DNA from: Grifola frondosa
Taxonomy: Eukaryota > Basidiomycota > Agaricomycetes > Polyporales > Grifolaceae
Length of the DNA: 64,000 nt
Assembly: GCA_001683735.1 (NCBI GenBank)
Contig: LUGG01000011.1
Location: forward strand, 1 to 64,000
Direction: 5' to 3'
The notes under the pieces are model-generated. The model saw only the letters and a list, made by a program, of their open reading frames with translations, was not told the DNA's origin and did no database searches. Below are positions 54,289 to 64,000 of the stretch, piece after piece (position 1 is the stretch's first letter; every line of letters starts with the position of its first letter). The position numbers and the translations under genes were made by a program.

Positions 54289-55562
54289 ATGGCACAGCCC
54301 TTCACGAGCATTTCCGCAAACGACGGGCAGTCTCTCTCCCACGACACCCCCGACATCGACACCGAAAATGAAGATGAGGAATTCGACCAGCTGGACTCCG
54401 ACCTCAACGAAGAGAACGAGGGCCAAAGTGCATCCTCGAGCCGGTCGCGCCAGCACAAATATGGGGTACGTGAACCCGGACATACGTTGATTCCAGCGCC
54501 ACGCCTGGAGAACATCCTGTACGCGGATGGTACGCGATTATTACCCTTTCACTGAAGCTGCATGATGATATTGGTGTGCAGGAAGTGGCGGACACATGTC
54601 CAAAGAGGCTGTTTTCATGCTGTCCATTGCGACGGTGAGCATCACATCTCCGTGGTTTGCGCAGGCAGCTCATCATGTCGATAGGAAGAATTTGTTAGAA
54701 GACTGACGGAGGCGGGACATCGACGAGCAGACGAGGACAAACGCTCTGTCATAAACTACCGCGACGTGGGTTAGTACCCACGACGCTCCCACTTCCTCCG
54801 CGATCTAACACGAAACCAATCCAGCTGCTGTACCCCAGCAGCAGCCACAGTTCGCGTTTCTACAAGACACGATCCCCCCTCCTATCTCTCTCTCCGAGGC
54901 ACTCGAACGCCGCGCAGCAAAGGAGCGGGCACTGCTCGAGGATGACCCCGCGACCTCCGCAGCGGTGACGCCCTCCGCTCTCGCAACAGGGGTGCCCCTT
55001 CCCACGCAAACCTCCCGACTGAAGGGCAAGAGCCGCCAGTCGGGTTGCGCACAGCCGAACGGGAACGAGAAGACGAACGGGAGCACGAGCGCGAACACGG
55101 GTGCGGGCACCAAGCGTCAGCGCGACAGCAAGGGGCGGTGGAGCCACAGTGGGGAGCAGACACCGGAGGGAGGGGATGCCGGTACCAGCGCAAGTGTGGG
55201 AACGCGCACCGCCAGCACGCGCACCCGGACGCGCACCGCCAGAGCAGGCCCCGCCCCCGTCCCGGCGGCGCCCGCCACAAATGGGATGCATGCGCTCCCG
55301 CATGGGCGGCCGGGTGAGCAGCCGCCGTGGGCTGCGCTGCCCCCCGGGTACGGTGTTCGCGCACCTCTCGCCCGAGTCGATTGAGCCGCATATTGCGGCG
55401 GGCGTGCGCCCGGAGCGGTGGACGACGGCGCAGTATACGGGGCCTGCGAGTGGGTACTTGGAGGACCACCGGATGATCTTCAGCGGGAGAGGCGGGTTTG
55501 CAGATAACCCTGGAAGGACAATTTATTCACAACATCGGCCGCCGTCGCATCCACCGCGTTGA
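54289..55562 (+). CDS. histone-fold protein (CBF/NF-Y type, POLE4/Dpb3-like)
   Basis: The start at 54289 gives an acidic disordered arm (MAQPFTSISANDGQ; NEDEEFDQLDSDLNEENEG). The histone fold is spread over exons: GHTLIPAPRLENILYADG, SGGHMSKEAVFMLSIAT, EEFVRRLTEAGHRRADEDKR and SVINYRDV. This is the CBFD/NF-YB fold as in DNA polymerase epsilon and CHRAC small subunits. After it comes QFAFLQDTIPPPISLSEALE and a long Arg/Glu/Ser-rich tail. Three frames are open in the tail (55000-55560). The most plausible gives ERERED repeats and then LSPESIEPHIAAG with a stop at 55562, but the splice or frame joint is unresolved. Nuclear; exact complex unknown. Confidence 0.75.
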
Positions 55563-56574
55563 TTCGCTCAGTTACCTGTTGTTTTAGTGTTAGGAATGGA
55601 TGAGCGTCATTGAGTGTGGTATGGCACGTTTGATCTGATAATGTGATGAATTTATAATGAAGGTTCATCCAGTAGGACCTGGTCGAGAGGGATCTTATTG
55701 AACACATTGGCCGTCCGGCGTCCAGATACCTTGTGAACAAGAAGATACTCCTGCGGAAATGCGTTCGGTATACAGGAAATTCTGCACGTGCAACCTTTCA
55801 TAAGTGCAATTATCCATCGCTGTGGCGATAGCGCACCAATTACCAGTGTAATACGGGAAGGACACTCATCAATTGAGGATTCAACAGCACGAAACCTGAA
55901 GCCAATTGTCTATTCTTCTACGAACCAGAAAACAAGCAAGTGATCATCAGCTTCGGGTGTTGATCGAAGAGTGGCCGGTGGGTCCACTGATTGCAGAGTA
56001 TCCAATGGCTTATGCGACGAGCTTGCATTCTTAAACATGGGGACGAACCCGTCTTCAGTCCTTATTGGCTGTGTTCAGATCGTGTTTCAATTTAGATGTG
56101 GGTTCACTTCGTTTGGAGCATCCAGTATTTCGGCAATACATGTTTCTAAGTCCGGGTACGCAATTTGATGCAGGCACACGGGAGTAAACCTTTTCACAAT
56201 AAAGGTATGCGCATCGTCAGAGCGGCACCCAACGTTTCCCTCATTAAGCTGAACTCTCTGCTCAAGATTTACATTAGGTTCGAACAACAATACGTACTGA
56301 ACATCTTCTATACAGACCAAATATGAGAATACGTGAAGTTCAAATTTGTGAACTGAGGATAAGGGGATCCTGCGGAAATATCAAGTTGATCAGATACTGG
56401 GAGTCGTCAATAGTAATATGCTTGCTCCCCACCTAAAGTGACATCGAGTGAGATCTATCTGCAGTGATATTCCGGTTACCGAACGACGAGCCAGGGATAA
56501 GCTCCACAGGCTTTCCACAGAAATATATGAGCTCCGGCACAGCAGGTATGCTAGCAGCCCATGCAGGCGGGTGC
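55563..56574. other. no supported gene
   Basis: About 1 kb between the histone-fold gene and the minus-strand gene starting near 57130. Short frames only, none with motifs. Confidence 0.35.
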
Positions 56575-57130
56575 TCATGCAATTCCGGCGTCTCCGTCAA
56601 CATGCCTGCTGTCTCTGGCCTTGTGACGCGCGCGCTCTTTCCGCATCTGGATTCCGTTATCCTTCCGTCTGAGCCCCAGATCCAAGCGATAATTGAACGC
56701 TTTTGCCATATCCTCTGTGAGGGCGGCGAGAATGGCGTATCGCACTGGCTCAGGATCCTTGGGATCTGGTAGTATGTCCGCCAGTCGCAGGTCGGGTTGG
56801 CGATAATAGAAGTACTCGGTCTCATACGTCATCTCAAAGGTCTCCTGTGTACATGTCTGCTCGTACAACGGTACAAAGAGCGCAGCAGAGTATCCCGTAA
56901 CTCGAAGAGTCAGAGGTTGCGAAGGTATGACATCTGTTCTGCGACGAGCTGCCGCACGAAAAGGTCATTACCTATCAAAAAAGCGGCGGGCACAGGACCA
57001 TCATCTGGAATGGGATATTTCCATGGAATCAGGAAGAGTAGGCGGAAAAGCATCCGGAGAGGACTCTCAGCGTTCGAGACGGCGAAGAAGAAATTACAGA
57101 TCTGATAGTAGAGTTTTGTAAGCCACCAAC
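56575..57130 (-). CDS. unassigned conserved protein, two or three exons
   Basis: On the minus strand, one coding stretch reads RGWWLTKLYYQICNFFFAVS then MLFRLLFLIPWKYPIPDDGP and AAFLIGNDLFVRQLVAEQ. After a probable intron comes SQPLTLRVTGYSALFVPLYE, TYETEYFYYRQPDLRLADIL, PDPKDPEPVRYAILAALTED and MAKAFNYRLDLGLRRKDNG with a stop at 56575. The even, low-bias composition says it is a real gene. The start is not found. It may include the hydrophobic frame at 57175-57435 (HYLLMLGFMGPTTLALAALN). I do not recognise the family. Confidence 0.55.
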
Positions 57131-57174
57131 CGCGCTAAAGTTGTCAATGTATAGACGTCACTATTCGAGTTTGT

Positions 57175-57435
57175 TCAGTGATCGTTCAGCACCACAGTGG
57201 ATGTCATGCTACTGCTTACAAGTGGCTGCCAAAGACGGGAGAGCATCATCACAATACCGAAGTATTTATGGGACAGGTTCAATTTCAAAGCATAGATGGG
57301 TAAGAATATGACGCTAAGGATTGTAACAGACGAAGTTGGAAAGTTGAGCGCAGCCAAGGCTAGGGTTGTGGGACCCATGAAACCCAACATGAGCAAATAG
57401 TGGATGCCGCCGGGCCGTACTCTTCGATTTATCAT
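57175..57435 (-). other. hydrophobic ORF, possible 5' exon
   Basis: 86 codons with a long apolar run (TLALAALNFPTSSVTILSVI). It could be a membrane exon of the neighbouring minus-strand gene or chance. No clean splice joint seen. Confidence 0.25.
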
Positions 57436-57690
57436 ACGGTCAAATGATTCTTCAGGTCGTTTTTAAATGTGTACATCGGTAGTAATTAATGTCTTTAGGA
57501 GTTTAAACAGGTGCAAATTAGAGCGGAATAGTTCACGGATTATGCGGATTTTTACGTCAAATTTCTTTGTTGTGGATCAAGTTATCTTATCTCTGGTGCT
57601 TATCTTATTATGACGAGGGTCGGAGTTCCTCTGTCTGTCTGTCTCCGTCTCTCCCCCACCGTGAGTGAAGAAGCTCAACGTTCAGCTCTC

Positions 57691-59225
57691 ATGGCACAGC
57701 CCAGTCGTACCGCCTCACAATTGAGCGCGCTTCCAATCATAAACATCGAGCCGTACCTTCACACCCACGACGGCAAAGGACGCATCTCAACAGCCGCAGC
57801 TCTGCACGCTGCATGCCTGCAATATGGTTTCTTCTACCTAGACATATCAACCTTCGTGGACCCTTCGGAGCCAGAGGAGCTTGCGAGACTTGCTAGGGAG
57901 TTCTTCGCGCTGCCGCAAGCAGAGAAGGACAAGATCACGTTAGCGAACGAAGATCACGCTCGAGGTGCGCCATTTTTGATCCCCTTCGACGTTATCCGTC
58001 CTAACTCCAGACAGGATATGCAAGATTACGCGAGAATGTAACGAATGGTAAAGCAGACAATCATGAAGGCATTGACTTCTATCGCCCGGTCGAGCATCCC
58101 GACAAGCGCAAGCCGCTATGGGGGGAGAACCAGTGGCCTACTGTCCCCGGATTTAGGGAGAAATATGAAAGGTGGATCGAGAAAATGAAGGCGCTCGGGT
58201 TGATCGTGATGGAAGCGTGCGTCCCTTTACGGTCTTACCACCATGATACGGTCACATAACGCCAGCTGCGCAGGATGGCGGCCGGCCTTGGAATGACCCC
58301 GGAGGAGTGGTCAGAGCTCCGTACGCAAGTTGACGATAGTTTTTGGGTCATGCGAGCTATAGGTCAGTACATATATGATGCCTTGGCTTGTGATGCTCAC
58401 AGTATATGCGTTCCTTAGGATACCCGCCATTGCCCAATGGTTATGATGGCTATTCCTGTGGAGCACATCGGTGAGATTTTTATCGATTTCGCAATGTCGT
58501 ACCGTAGCTGCTCACACACACTTTTATCATAGTGATTACGGGTGTTTGACGTAAATAATGTTCCGTCATGGTTCAGTCGCAGACTGCTCAGGTCATATCC
58601 TAGCTTCTTGTATGCTGACTCAACGCCCGGTGCGCTTCAAGTATTTCTGCCGCAACCTGGGTTGGTGGTGCAAAATCCGCAAAGCCTTTCGAACATCCCG
58701 AAGGAGGAAGGTGTAGAAGAAGGCATGTGGATCAATGCAGACCCTTTGCCCGGTTGTGTTGTCTGTAATATAGGAGAAAGTAAGTATATCGTGCTGATAT
58801 GGTTTAGAATTGGAGGCTGATTCCTTACATGATAAAGTGTGGGAGATTTGGAGTAACGGTCTATATAAGAGTACTCTACACAGAGTCATTCATAACGGAT
58901 CAAATTATCGGTGAGAGTATCTAGTCCTTGACTTTGTCAGCATCTAACATACAATATGCCCATCAGTGTATCGTGCGTACTTGATCGGTTTTAGTCTATC
59001 ACTGGAGCCACTCATTCTCCCCTGTATCACAGCATACCTTTTTTTTTCGAGCCTAACTTTAACGCCCTCGTCCAGCCGTTATCTGCGGCTTTGCGTATCC
59101 AGGATGATACTCAAAAAATGCAGAAAAATGGTGTTGCGGAGAAATATAGCCCAGTGGTATACGGGGAATTCTTGCTACGTAAGGTTGGCAGTAACTTCAG
59201 TACGGGGACAGGAAAGTACAATTAG
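57691..59225 (+). CDS. 2-oxoglutarate/Fe(II)-dependent dioxygenase, IPNS-like
   Basis: The ATG is at 57691 (MAQPSRTASQLSALPIINIE). The DIOX_N part has AACLQYGFFYLDIS and AREFFALPQAEKDKI. Then NHEGIDFYRPVEHPDKRKPL, WERWIEK-like helices and, across introns, SFWVMRAIGYPPLPNGYDGY, SCGAH/SDYG (the H-x-D iron ligands, split by an intron), ADSTPGALQVFLPQPG and NADPLPGCVVCNIGE. EIWSNGLYKSTLHRVIHN follows (the third iron His with a downstream SVP-type stretch), and the end is KYSPVVYGEFLL with stop at 59225. Catalyses an oxidation using 2-oxoglutarate and O2; substrate unknown. All iron ligands are present. Confidence 0.88.
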
Positions 59226-59537
59226 ATGCTACTTGGATCGATCTAGAGAGCATTCGTTGGACTATTTTAGCTGTAGAGGCCGGCTCGTTGATTCTCGGAA
59301 TATTTTTGTATATGTACGACATATGGAGTTGCATTTTTGAATATTGAATGCGGTTGCTCGGTCAAATGGACATTCCCCAACTTCACTTCAACTTGGTCGA
59401 TCGATCAGTGCGACGCGTCTCAGCCGCGCGCAAACTGCACGTGAGCTTTAATTTCGACTTGCATGAATTCCTTGACTCGGAACGTGTTATTGCAACTTCA
59501 TCGATTCCATCTACTACCAATTATCTCTGTAAGAACC

Positions 59538-61178
59538 ATGGCATCTAAGGCAGCCATTGTAAAGCTACCAAGTCCTCTACGAGATCTGGTCACTGGAGCA
59601 GCTCAGGAGGGAAGCCCCGACTATGGTAAATCCGAGAAGGAAAAGGTCGAGGTGGCAGATTGGATCGAGAAGGTCGCTCAGGGCGATGTCGCGAAGCCGG
59701 AAAGGCTAAAGGTGGGCTACGCCATTAACGCTAATGAAAACACTGAGGAAACCTTGGTCTGAAATCGATACAGGATCTGGATACGCAGCTCACTCCTCGA
59801 ACCTATCTCGTGAGCAACTATTTGACCGTTGCCGATGTTGCACTATATGGTGCTCTTCATCCCGTATTGGTATGTCCTCACTGCATCTACGATAATTATC
59901 GTGATGTTGATCTTCCCACTCTGCCAGTCTCAACTGCAATCTTCGCAGTATTACTCACACCCAGCCTTGACTCGTTACTTCGATCACATCCAGACGCGGC
60001 CGTCCGTTCGCAAAGCTGCTGAGGCGCTCACCCCTGCATTCTCTGTTGTCGAATTCGACCTAGAGCACGCACCCAGCGTCGAGAGGAAAGCCGATACGCC
60101 GAAGAAGAAAGAAAAGGCCGCCACACTGCAGGCTGAGGCGTCATCCGCACCTATCAAAAAATCGAAGGGCGAAGACAAGGTAGCGGAGACTGCCGCCACT
60201 GAGGGAAAGGCGCAGAAGAAGGAGAAGAAGGAGAAAGAGAAGAAGACTGGCGAGCCTGCAGATAAGAAGAAGGCTGGTTCTGCAAACAACGGTGGTAAGG
60301 CTCCTGCTGAAGATGCAGGTGAACCTGTGCCTTCTATGATTGACCTTCGGGTTGGGCATATCGTTGATGGTACGCTAAATTCAAATCTATGCCGAAGCCA
60401 TGTGACGATTATCCTTTGATTACAGTTAAGAAACACCCGGACGCGGATGGCTTATATGTCGAGGTATGTACATATTCATCAAGGTGGTTTGTTGGTTTGA
60501 TTTTTCCATCCCCAGCAAATCGACTTTGGAGAGGAAACGGGTCCAAGGACAGTAGTGTCCGGATTGGTGCACTACATTCCTATTGAGCAAATGCAAGATA
60601 AATATCTTGTCGGCGTCGTAAGTTTGACATGGCACTTCAATCTGAATTTTCTTTCTTACACTTCGCTAGTGCAACCTCAAACCTGCCAGCATGCGAGGCA
60701 TCAAGAGTTTTGCGATGGTTCTCGCCGTGAGCACACAGCATGTCGGCTGTATATCTTTGTGGTCCCTGACGTCTAAATTGTATACAGGCAACGCATAAAG
60801 ATGGCAAGGACGCTGGTATCGAGCTGGTTCAGCCGCCACCCAACTCCAAACCTGGTGACCGGGTCTATTTCGAAGGCGCTGAATTTGAGAGTAAGTTCAC
60901 TTTGAGCTTAATGACTAGATTTTTGGTACTGATTGTCCAACTTAGATGCCACCCCGCTATCTCAGCTGAATCCCAAGAAGAAGATTTTCGAGACTATCCA
61001 GCCAGGTATGTTACATGACAGATATGTCAACTGGTACTGACGTCGGAATGCAGGTTTCACCACCTTGGAAACAAAGGAGGCTGCTTGGGTAAACCCTGTC
61101 ACTAAGAGTGAACACAGGATTCGTACAAAAGACGGTGTTTGTTTTGCTCCTACATTTGTTGGCGCTTCTCTGTCATAG
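59538..61178 (+). CDS. ARC1: Arc1-like tRNA-binding cofactor of aminoacyl-tRNA synthetases
   Basis: The ATG is at 59538 (MASKAAIVKLPSPLRDLVTG). A GST-C-like N domain (DLDTQLTPRTYLVSNYLTVA, DVALYGALHPVL, YYSHPALTRYFDHIQTRPSV) binds synthetases. A Lys/Glu/Ala-rich tRNA-binding linker follows (KKEKKEKEKKTGEPADKKKA). The C-terminal EMAPII-type OB-fold then runs: MIDLRVGHIVD, KKHPDADGLYVE, QIDFGEETGPRTVVSGLVHY, VGV/CNLKPASMRGIKSFAMVL, ELVQPPPNSKPGDRVYFEG, LNPKKKIFETIQP and the end CFAPTFVGASLS. Arc1 delivers tRNA to methionyl- and glutamyl-tRNA synthetases in yeast. A CACGTG is at 59438. All domains intact over about eight introns. Confidence 0.92.
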
Positions 61179-61420
61179 ACGTAGACATCATGAAGAAAAC
61201 ACACATGTATTGCTTGTAATTTGCGCTGATATTCCACGGGCATTCAGGAATACACTAAGGTACCTTTTCTGCTCGGAATTCAAGTTTCAAGTTCTGCCAA
61301 GTTCTGCCGTGTCCGCCAAATTCTGCCCGAGACTAGAGTTGTTTTCAGTCACGGTCGGGTCACAATCACGCGTCGCGCTGCATCACGCGCCTCCCACACC
61401 CAGAAGCTTCACGACTCGCC

Positions 61421-62122
61421 ATGATCTTGCGGTGGCAATTTCGTCAGGCCTTCCGTTCCTTCAGCTCGTCTACCTCGACATGCGCTGCCTACGTTTCTAA
61501 CATTGGAAAACAGCCCATCCAGTATCCGCCCAATGTCACCCTCACGCCTTCCTCGAATGAAATCTCGGTACAAGGACCACTGGGCAGCACGTCCGTCGCT
61601 CTCATGCCCTTCATGAAGCTCAATTTCTCCGAGCCCAGCACGCTCACGGTCGACGTAGAAAACGCTAAGGAGAAGAAGCAGCGCTCGATGTGGGGCCTCA
61701 CTCGTACGCTCATCCAAAACGCGATCGTTGGCATGACGGAGGGCTTCACCACGCCTTTGTACCTCGTCGGTGTTGGCTACCGTGCCGCGCTCGAGCCCGA
61801 TCCGCGTGGCGCTGGAGAAGGGCGCAGCGGCCAGCGGCTTAACATGAAGCTGGGATTCTCGCATTCAGTGTTCGTGTCCGTCCCTTCGCATATCAAGATT
61901 GAAGTGCCTTTGCCGACAAAAATCGTTCTGAGTTGTACGGACAAGCACCAGTTGGGTCTATTTGCTGCGCAGGTCAGGAAGTGGAGGCCACCAGAGCCAT
62001 ACAAGGGCAAGGTATGTCGCGACATGTCGGACCGAATTATTTTTGGAATGCGTTAACCTGGTCCATAGGGCATCTTTGTTGGGATGGAGAGGGTCAGGAT
62101 AAAGGCGGTCAAAAAGAAATAG
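61421..62122 (+). CDS. MRPL6: mitochondrial large-subunit ribosomal protein uL6m
   Basis: The start at 61421 gives a mitochondrial presequence (MILRWQFRQAFRSFSSST). The protein has both L6 domains: SNIGKQPIQYPPNVTLTPSS, VQGPLGSTSVAL and RSMWGLTRTLIQNAIVGMTE, then YLVGVGYRAALEP, LGFSHSVFVSVPSHIKIEVP and the signature CTDKHQLGLFAAQVRKWRPP with EPYKGK. One intron (GTATGT...CATAG, about 62012-62067) precedes the last exon GIFVGMERVRIKAVKKK. Length of about 215 residues is normal. Acts in the large subunit near the sarcin-ricin loop. Confidence 0.94.
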
Positions 62123-63090
62123 TCTTTTATCCACAATTGAAGTTGTCCTATCCTTGTTGGTGCCGATAATGCTTTCCGCATGACCTTGGCAATGCTCCTC
62201 GTATAGCAACTTCCTTCCAATTTGGCGCAAATCTGCCATGCTGAACTAACGATACAGATCTTAGTGCGGGATACTCTTCGTTGGATGCAACGAAAAGTTT
62301 CCTTTTTCGTTTTGACATGCGGATAAAATCACCTCGGACTTCGGTTCGACCTCTATTCGAAATGTTCGGTCTTCATCCCGATGGGGATCTTTACTGAGCT
62401 AGCGCCTCTCTTTTTGACATTCCGCATAAACACCAGTGATTGTTACCTCCAGAAGAATGAGGGGTTAAGTAGGTATGAGTCTTGGACATCACTTCTGGCT
62501 GCAGTGACTCGGTTAGGCTCATCGCGCACTTGCCAATGGACCTCGTGGGACTTGCTCATTTTGCATATCTTGTCCATCCAGGTGTGATTATGCATGCCTG
62601 AACGCGAGTCTTACATAGGATAACTAATAACTGTGTTTGTGTTCACTTCGCCTTATCTCAGACTTCCCTTCCTGCGATGTCGTCTATGGTGTTCTCGATG
62701 AAGGAATGAATCTCCCAAGCGGCTACTCAGCTGTGAGCCACTCATCTGCGTCTTCGCTTGGCAAGCTGAGGCTGAGGCACGGAATGTTAGTCGACATGAC
62801 ATCGTCCTTTCGGCGCACGTTTGCCTTGTGTGCGTCATAGCGCTTGATAGAAATCCCCGCATCGACGCTTAAGAAGATGTGCTTCTCGGCTGCACATGGT
62901 ATGGAAAGTCTCTTGTAGGACACGTACATGGAACCTTGCAGAGCGGCCAATGTCTCCGGATTGCATATGTGGACCAATGTTTGGAGAGGTCGGGGTTCCA
63001 TTACGGCCAGGCCCTACTATATAGGATGCTGCAAATTCTGTCGGAAGGGGCTCTTCCCCCTCCTTCGTATCCGATTCCCTTGCCATGGCC
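62123..63090. other. no supported gene
   Basis: Nearly 1 kb after the ribosomal protein gene. Short frames in both directions are unassigned. The end probably contains the promoter and 5' part of the next gene. Confidence 0.35.
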
Positions 63091-63094
63091 TCCC

Positions 63095-64000
63095 GTCTTC
63101 GCTCGTCCCTGAGCTCGGTAGCACACTTGGTGTGTTTCTCCTGGCCACCGTCATATCCGCTGCGTGAGACGCTTCCTCTTGCACAAGTCTCTGTGTTTCA
63201 CGCAACATCTTTCTGCTGTAGGTTGTACGGGATCACCGTCCTTCAAACCTTGCACTACTTCGACAAGTTTTCCAAGGACCCTTGGCATCTCCGGTTTCTC
63301 GTGCGCTTGTTCCATAATACTTCAATAGTGTATATATTGGGCTGATAGTTTCACATAGGTTCTGCTGCTCTGGTCCTCCGATTTTGTCTATAACGTTGAG
63401 GTCACACTAATGTCTCGTCGAACAGGGTCCTCGATACCGTCACCGTAGTTCTAGAGTCGCATGCAGTTTACTATTACCTCATTGCCCATTACGGCGATTT
63501 GACTGTTTTGCTTGATATAACTTGGTACGACTCTCGGGTTGCGAATTTCAGAGCGAGCGCGCTGCTGACACCATGTCTGCCACAGGAGCATGCAGGTATG
63601 TGATAAATCATATACCCGTGGAGCTCGCATATAACATGGCCTGAAGCTCGAGAGTATCTTTGCCGTGAGTCTCTCTCTTTTGCATCGACCAGTCATTGAT
63701 GGAACTTCTTTCAGTACGTGCTAGTTTTCTTCGCTCAAATGTTCGTTGCATTTTGCCGTACATATCTCACAAACTAGAACTGAATGCTTAGCACAGCTTC
63801 TACGTTGCGCGCATATGGCATCGTGAGTCCCGATGTAAGGTCGTGCGGTCATCTGGACTCATATCGGTGTATTACAGTCGGCAACAGACCGTGGCTCGTT
63901 CCACTGCTAATGGTGAGATGCCAGCTATGCGCTGGCAAATCTTCATTAATCGCATTCACAGGGACTGTTCACACTAGGCGCTGTCGGTAAGTGGCTCGAA
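63095..64000 (+). CDS. mushroom membrane protein (DUF6534-like), 3' end outside
   Basis: Exon pieces follow the layout of a large basidiomycete family: PELGSTLGVFLLATVISAA, YGITVLQTLHYFDKFSKDPW, VLDTVTVVLESHAVYYYLIA / HYGDLTVLLDITW, YVLVFFAQMFVAFC, SFYVARIWHR, GNRPWLVPLLM and GLFTLGAVG at the window edge, each bounded by GT...AG introns. Several transmembrane segments, no assigned function. The start codon is not certain; the ATG at 63085 is in another frame. It is a different family from the membrane protein at 16.4-17.9 kb. Confidence 0.7.

Noticed and set aside
54860..55469. Minus-strand Arg/Cys-rich ORFs over the histone-fold gene tail
   Set aside because: They arise from the GC-rich repetitive tail; no splice signals or motifs support a minus-strand gene.
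59984..60436. Minus-strand 150-codon Phe/Ser-rich ORF
   Set aside because: Antisense of the Lys/Glu-rich linker of Arc1.

Overview
The window is nuclear DNA of a basidiomycete fungus, most likely an Agaricomycete and possibly a polypore. Genes are interrupted by many 45-70 nt introns with GTRNGY donors and YAG acceptors. Several families are typical of mushrooms: a multi-spanning membrane family, a P450 with a three-segment membrane N terminus, and basidiomycete-type Ty3 retrotransposons. Start, stop and splice positions were deduced by eye from reading-frame continuity and family motifs. Most splice sites are approximate to within a few bases.

Left third (1-16.1 kb) is accessory and repeat-rich. 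After a GC-rich stretch with unassigned ORFs (1-2.1 kb) comes a decayed plus-strand Ty3 element: a gag-like remnant, pol with RT, RNase H and integrase in several frames, then a 3' LTR of about 2.0 kb. It abuts a minus-strand fragment of a related element (gag plus a 2.2 kb 5' LTR). Both LTRs carry, in U3, a homologous ORF. The two copies differ at many synonymous sites but keep a protein core. This is the most interesting signal in the window. From 12.25 to 16.1 kb there are short repeats, including a captured, internally duplicated fragment of a sorbitol/xylitol-type dehydrogenase gene between two related GTCG-rich repeats.

Middle (16.4-31.4 kb): a minus-strand multi-spanning membrane protein, a Yae1-like Fe-S adaptor, a cytochrome P450 with one apparent frameshift, a large modular protein of unknown function, a SET-domain protein on the plus strand, and a 665 bp TIR element with a 9 bp target duplication (MULE-type MITE).

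Right half (31.6-64 kb) is dense housekeeping sequence: NADPH-cytochrome P450 reductase (one apparent base missing in the FMN loop), She9/Mdm33, a SAM methyltransferase, a HIT protein, the ribosome-biogenesis helicase Ecm16/Dhr1 converging on the helicase Sen1, translin divergent from Sen1, the SAGA subunit Sgf29, a small heat-shock protein, a histone-fold protein, a 2-oxoglutarate oxygenase, Arc1, mitochondrial uL6 and the start of another mushroom membrane-protein gene. The P450 and its obligate electron donor both lie here, 8.4 kb apart. The other right-hand genes share no pathway but cluster around RNA, translation, chromatin and mitochondrial maintenance.
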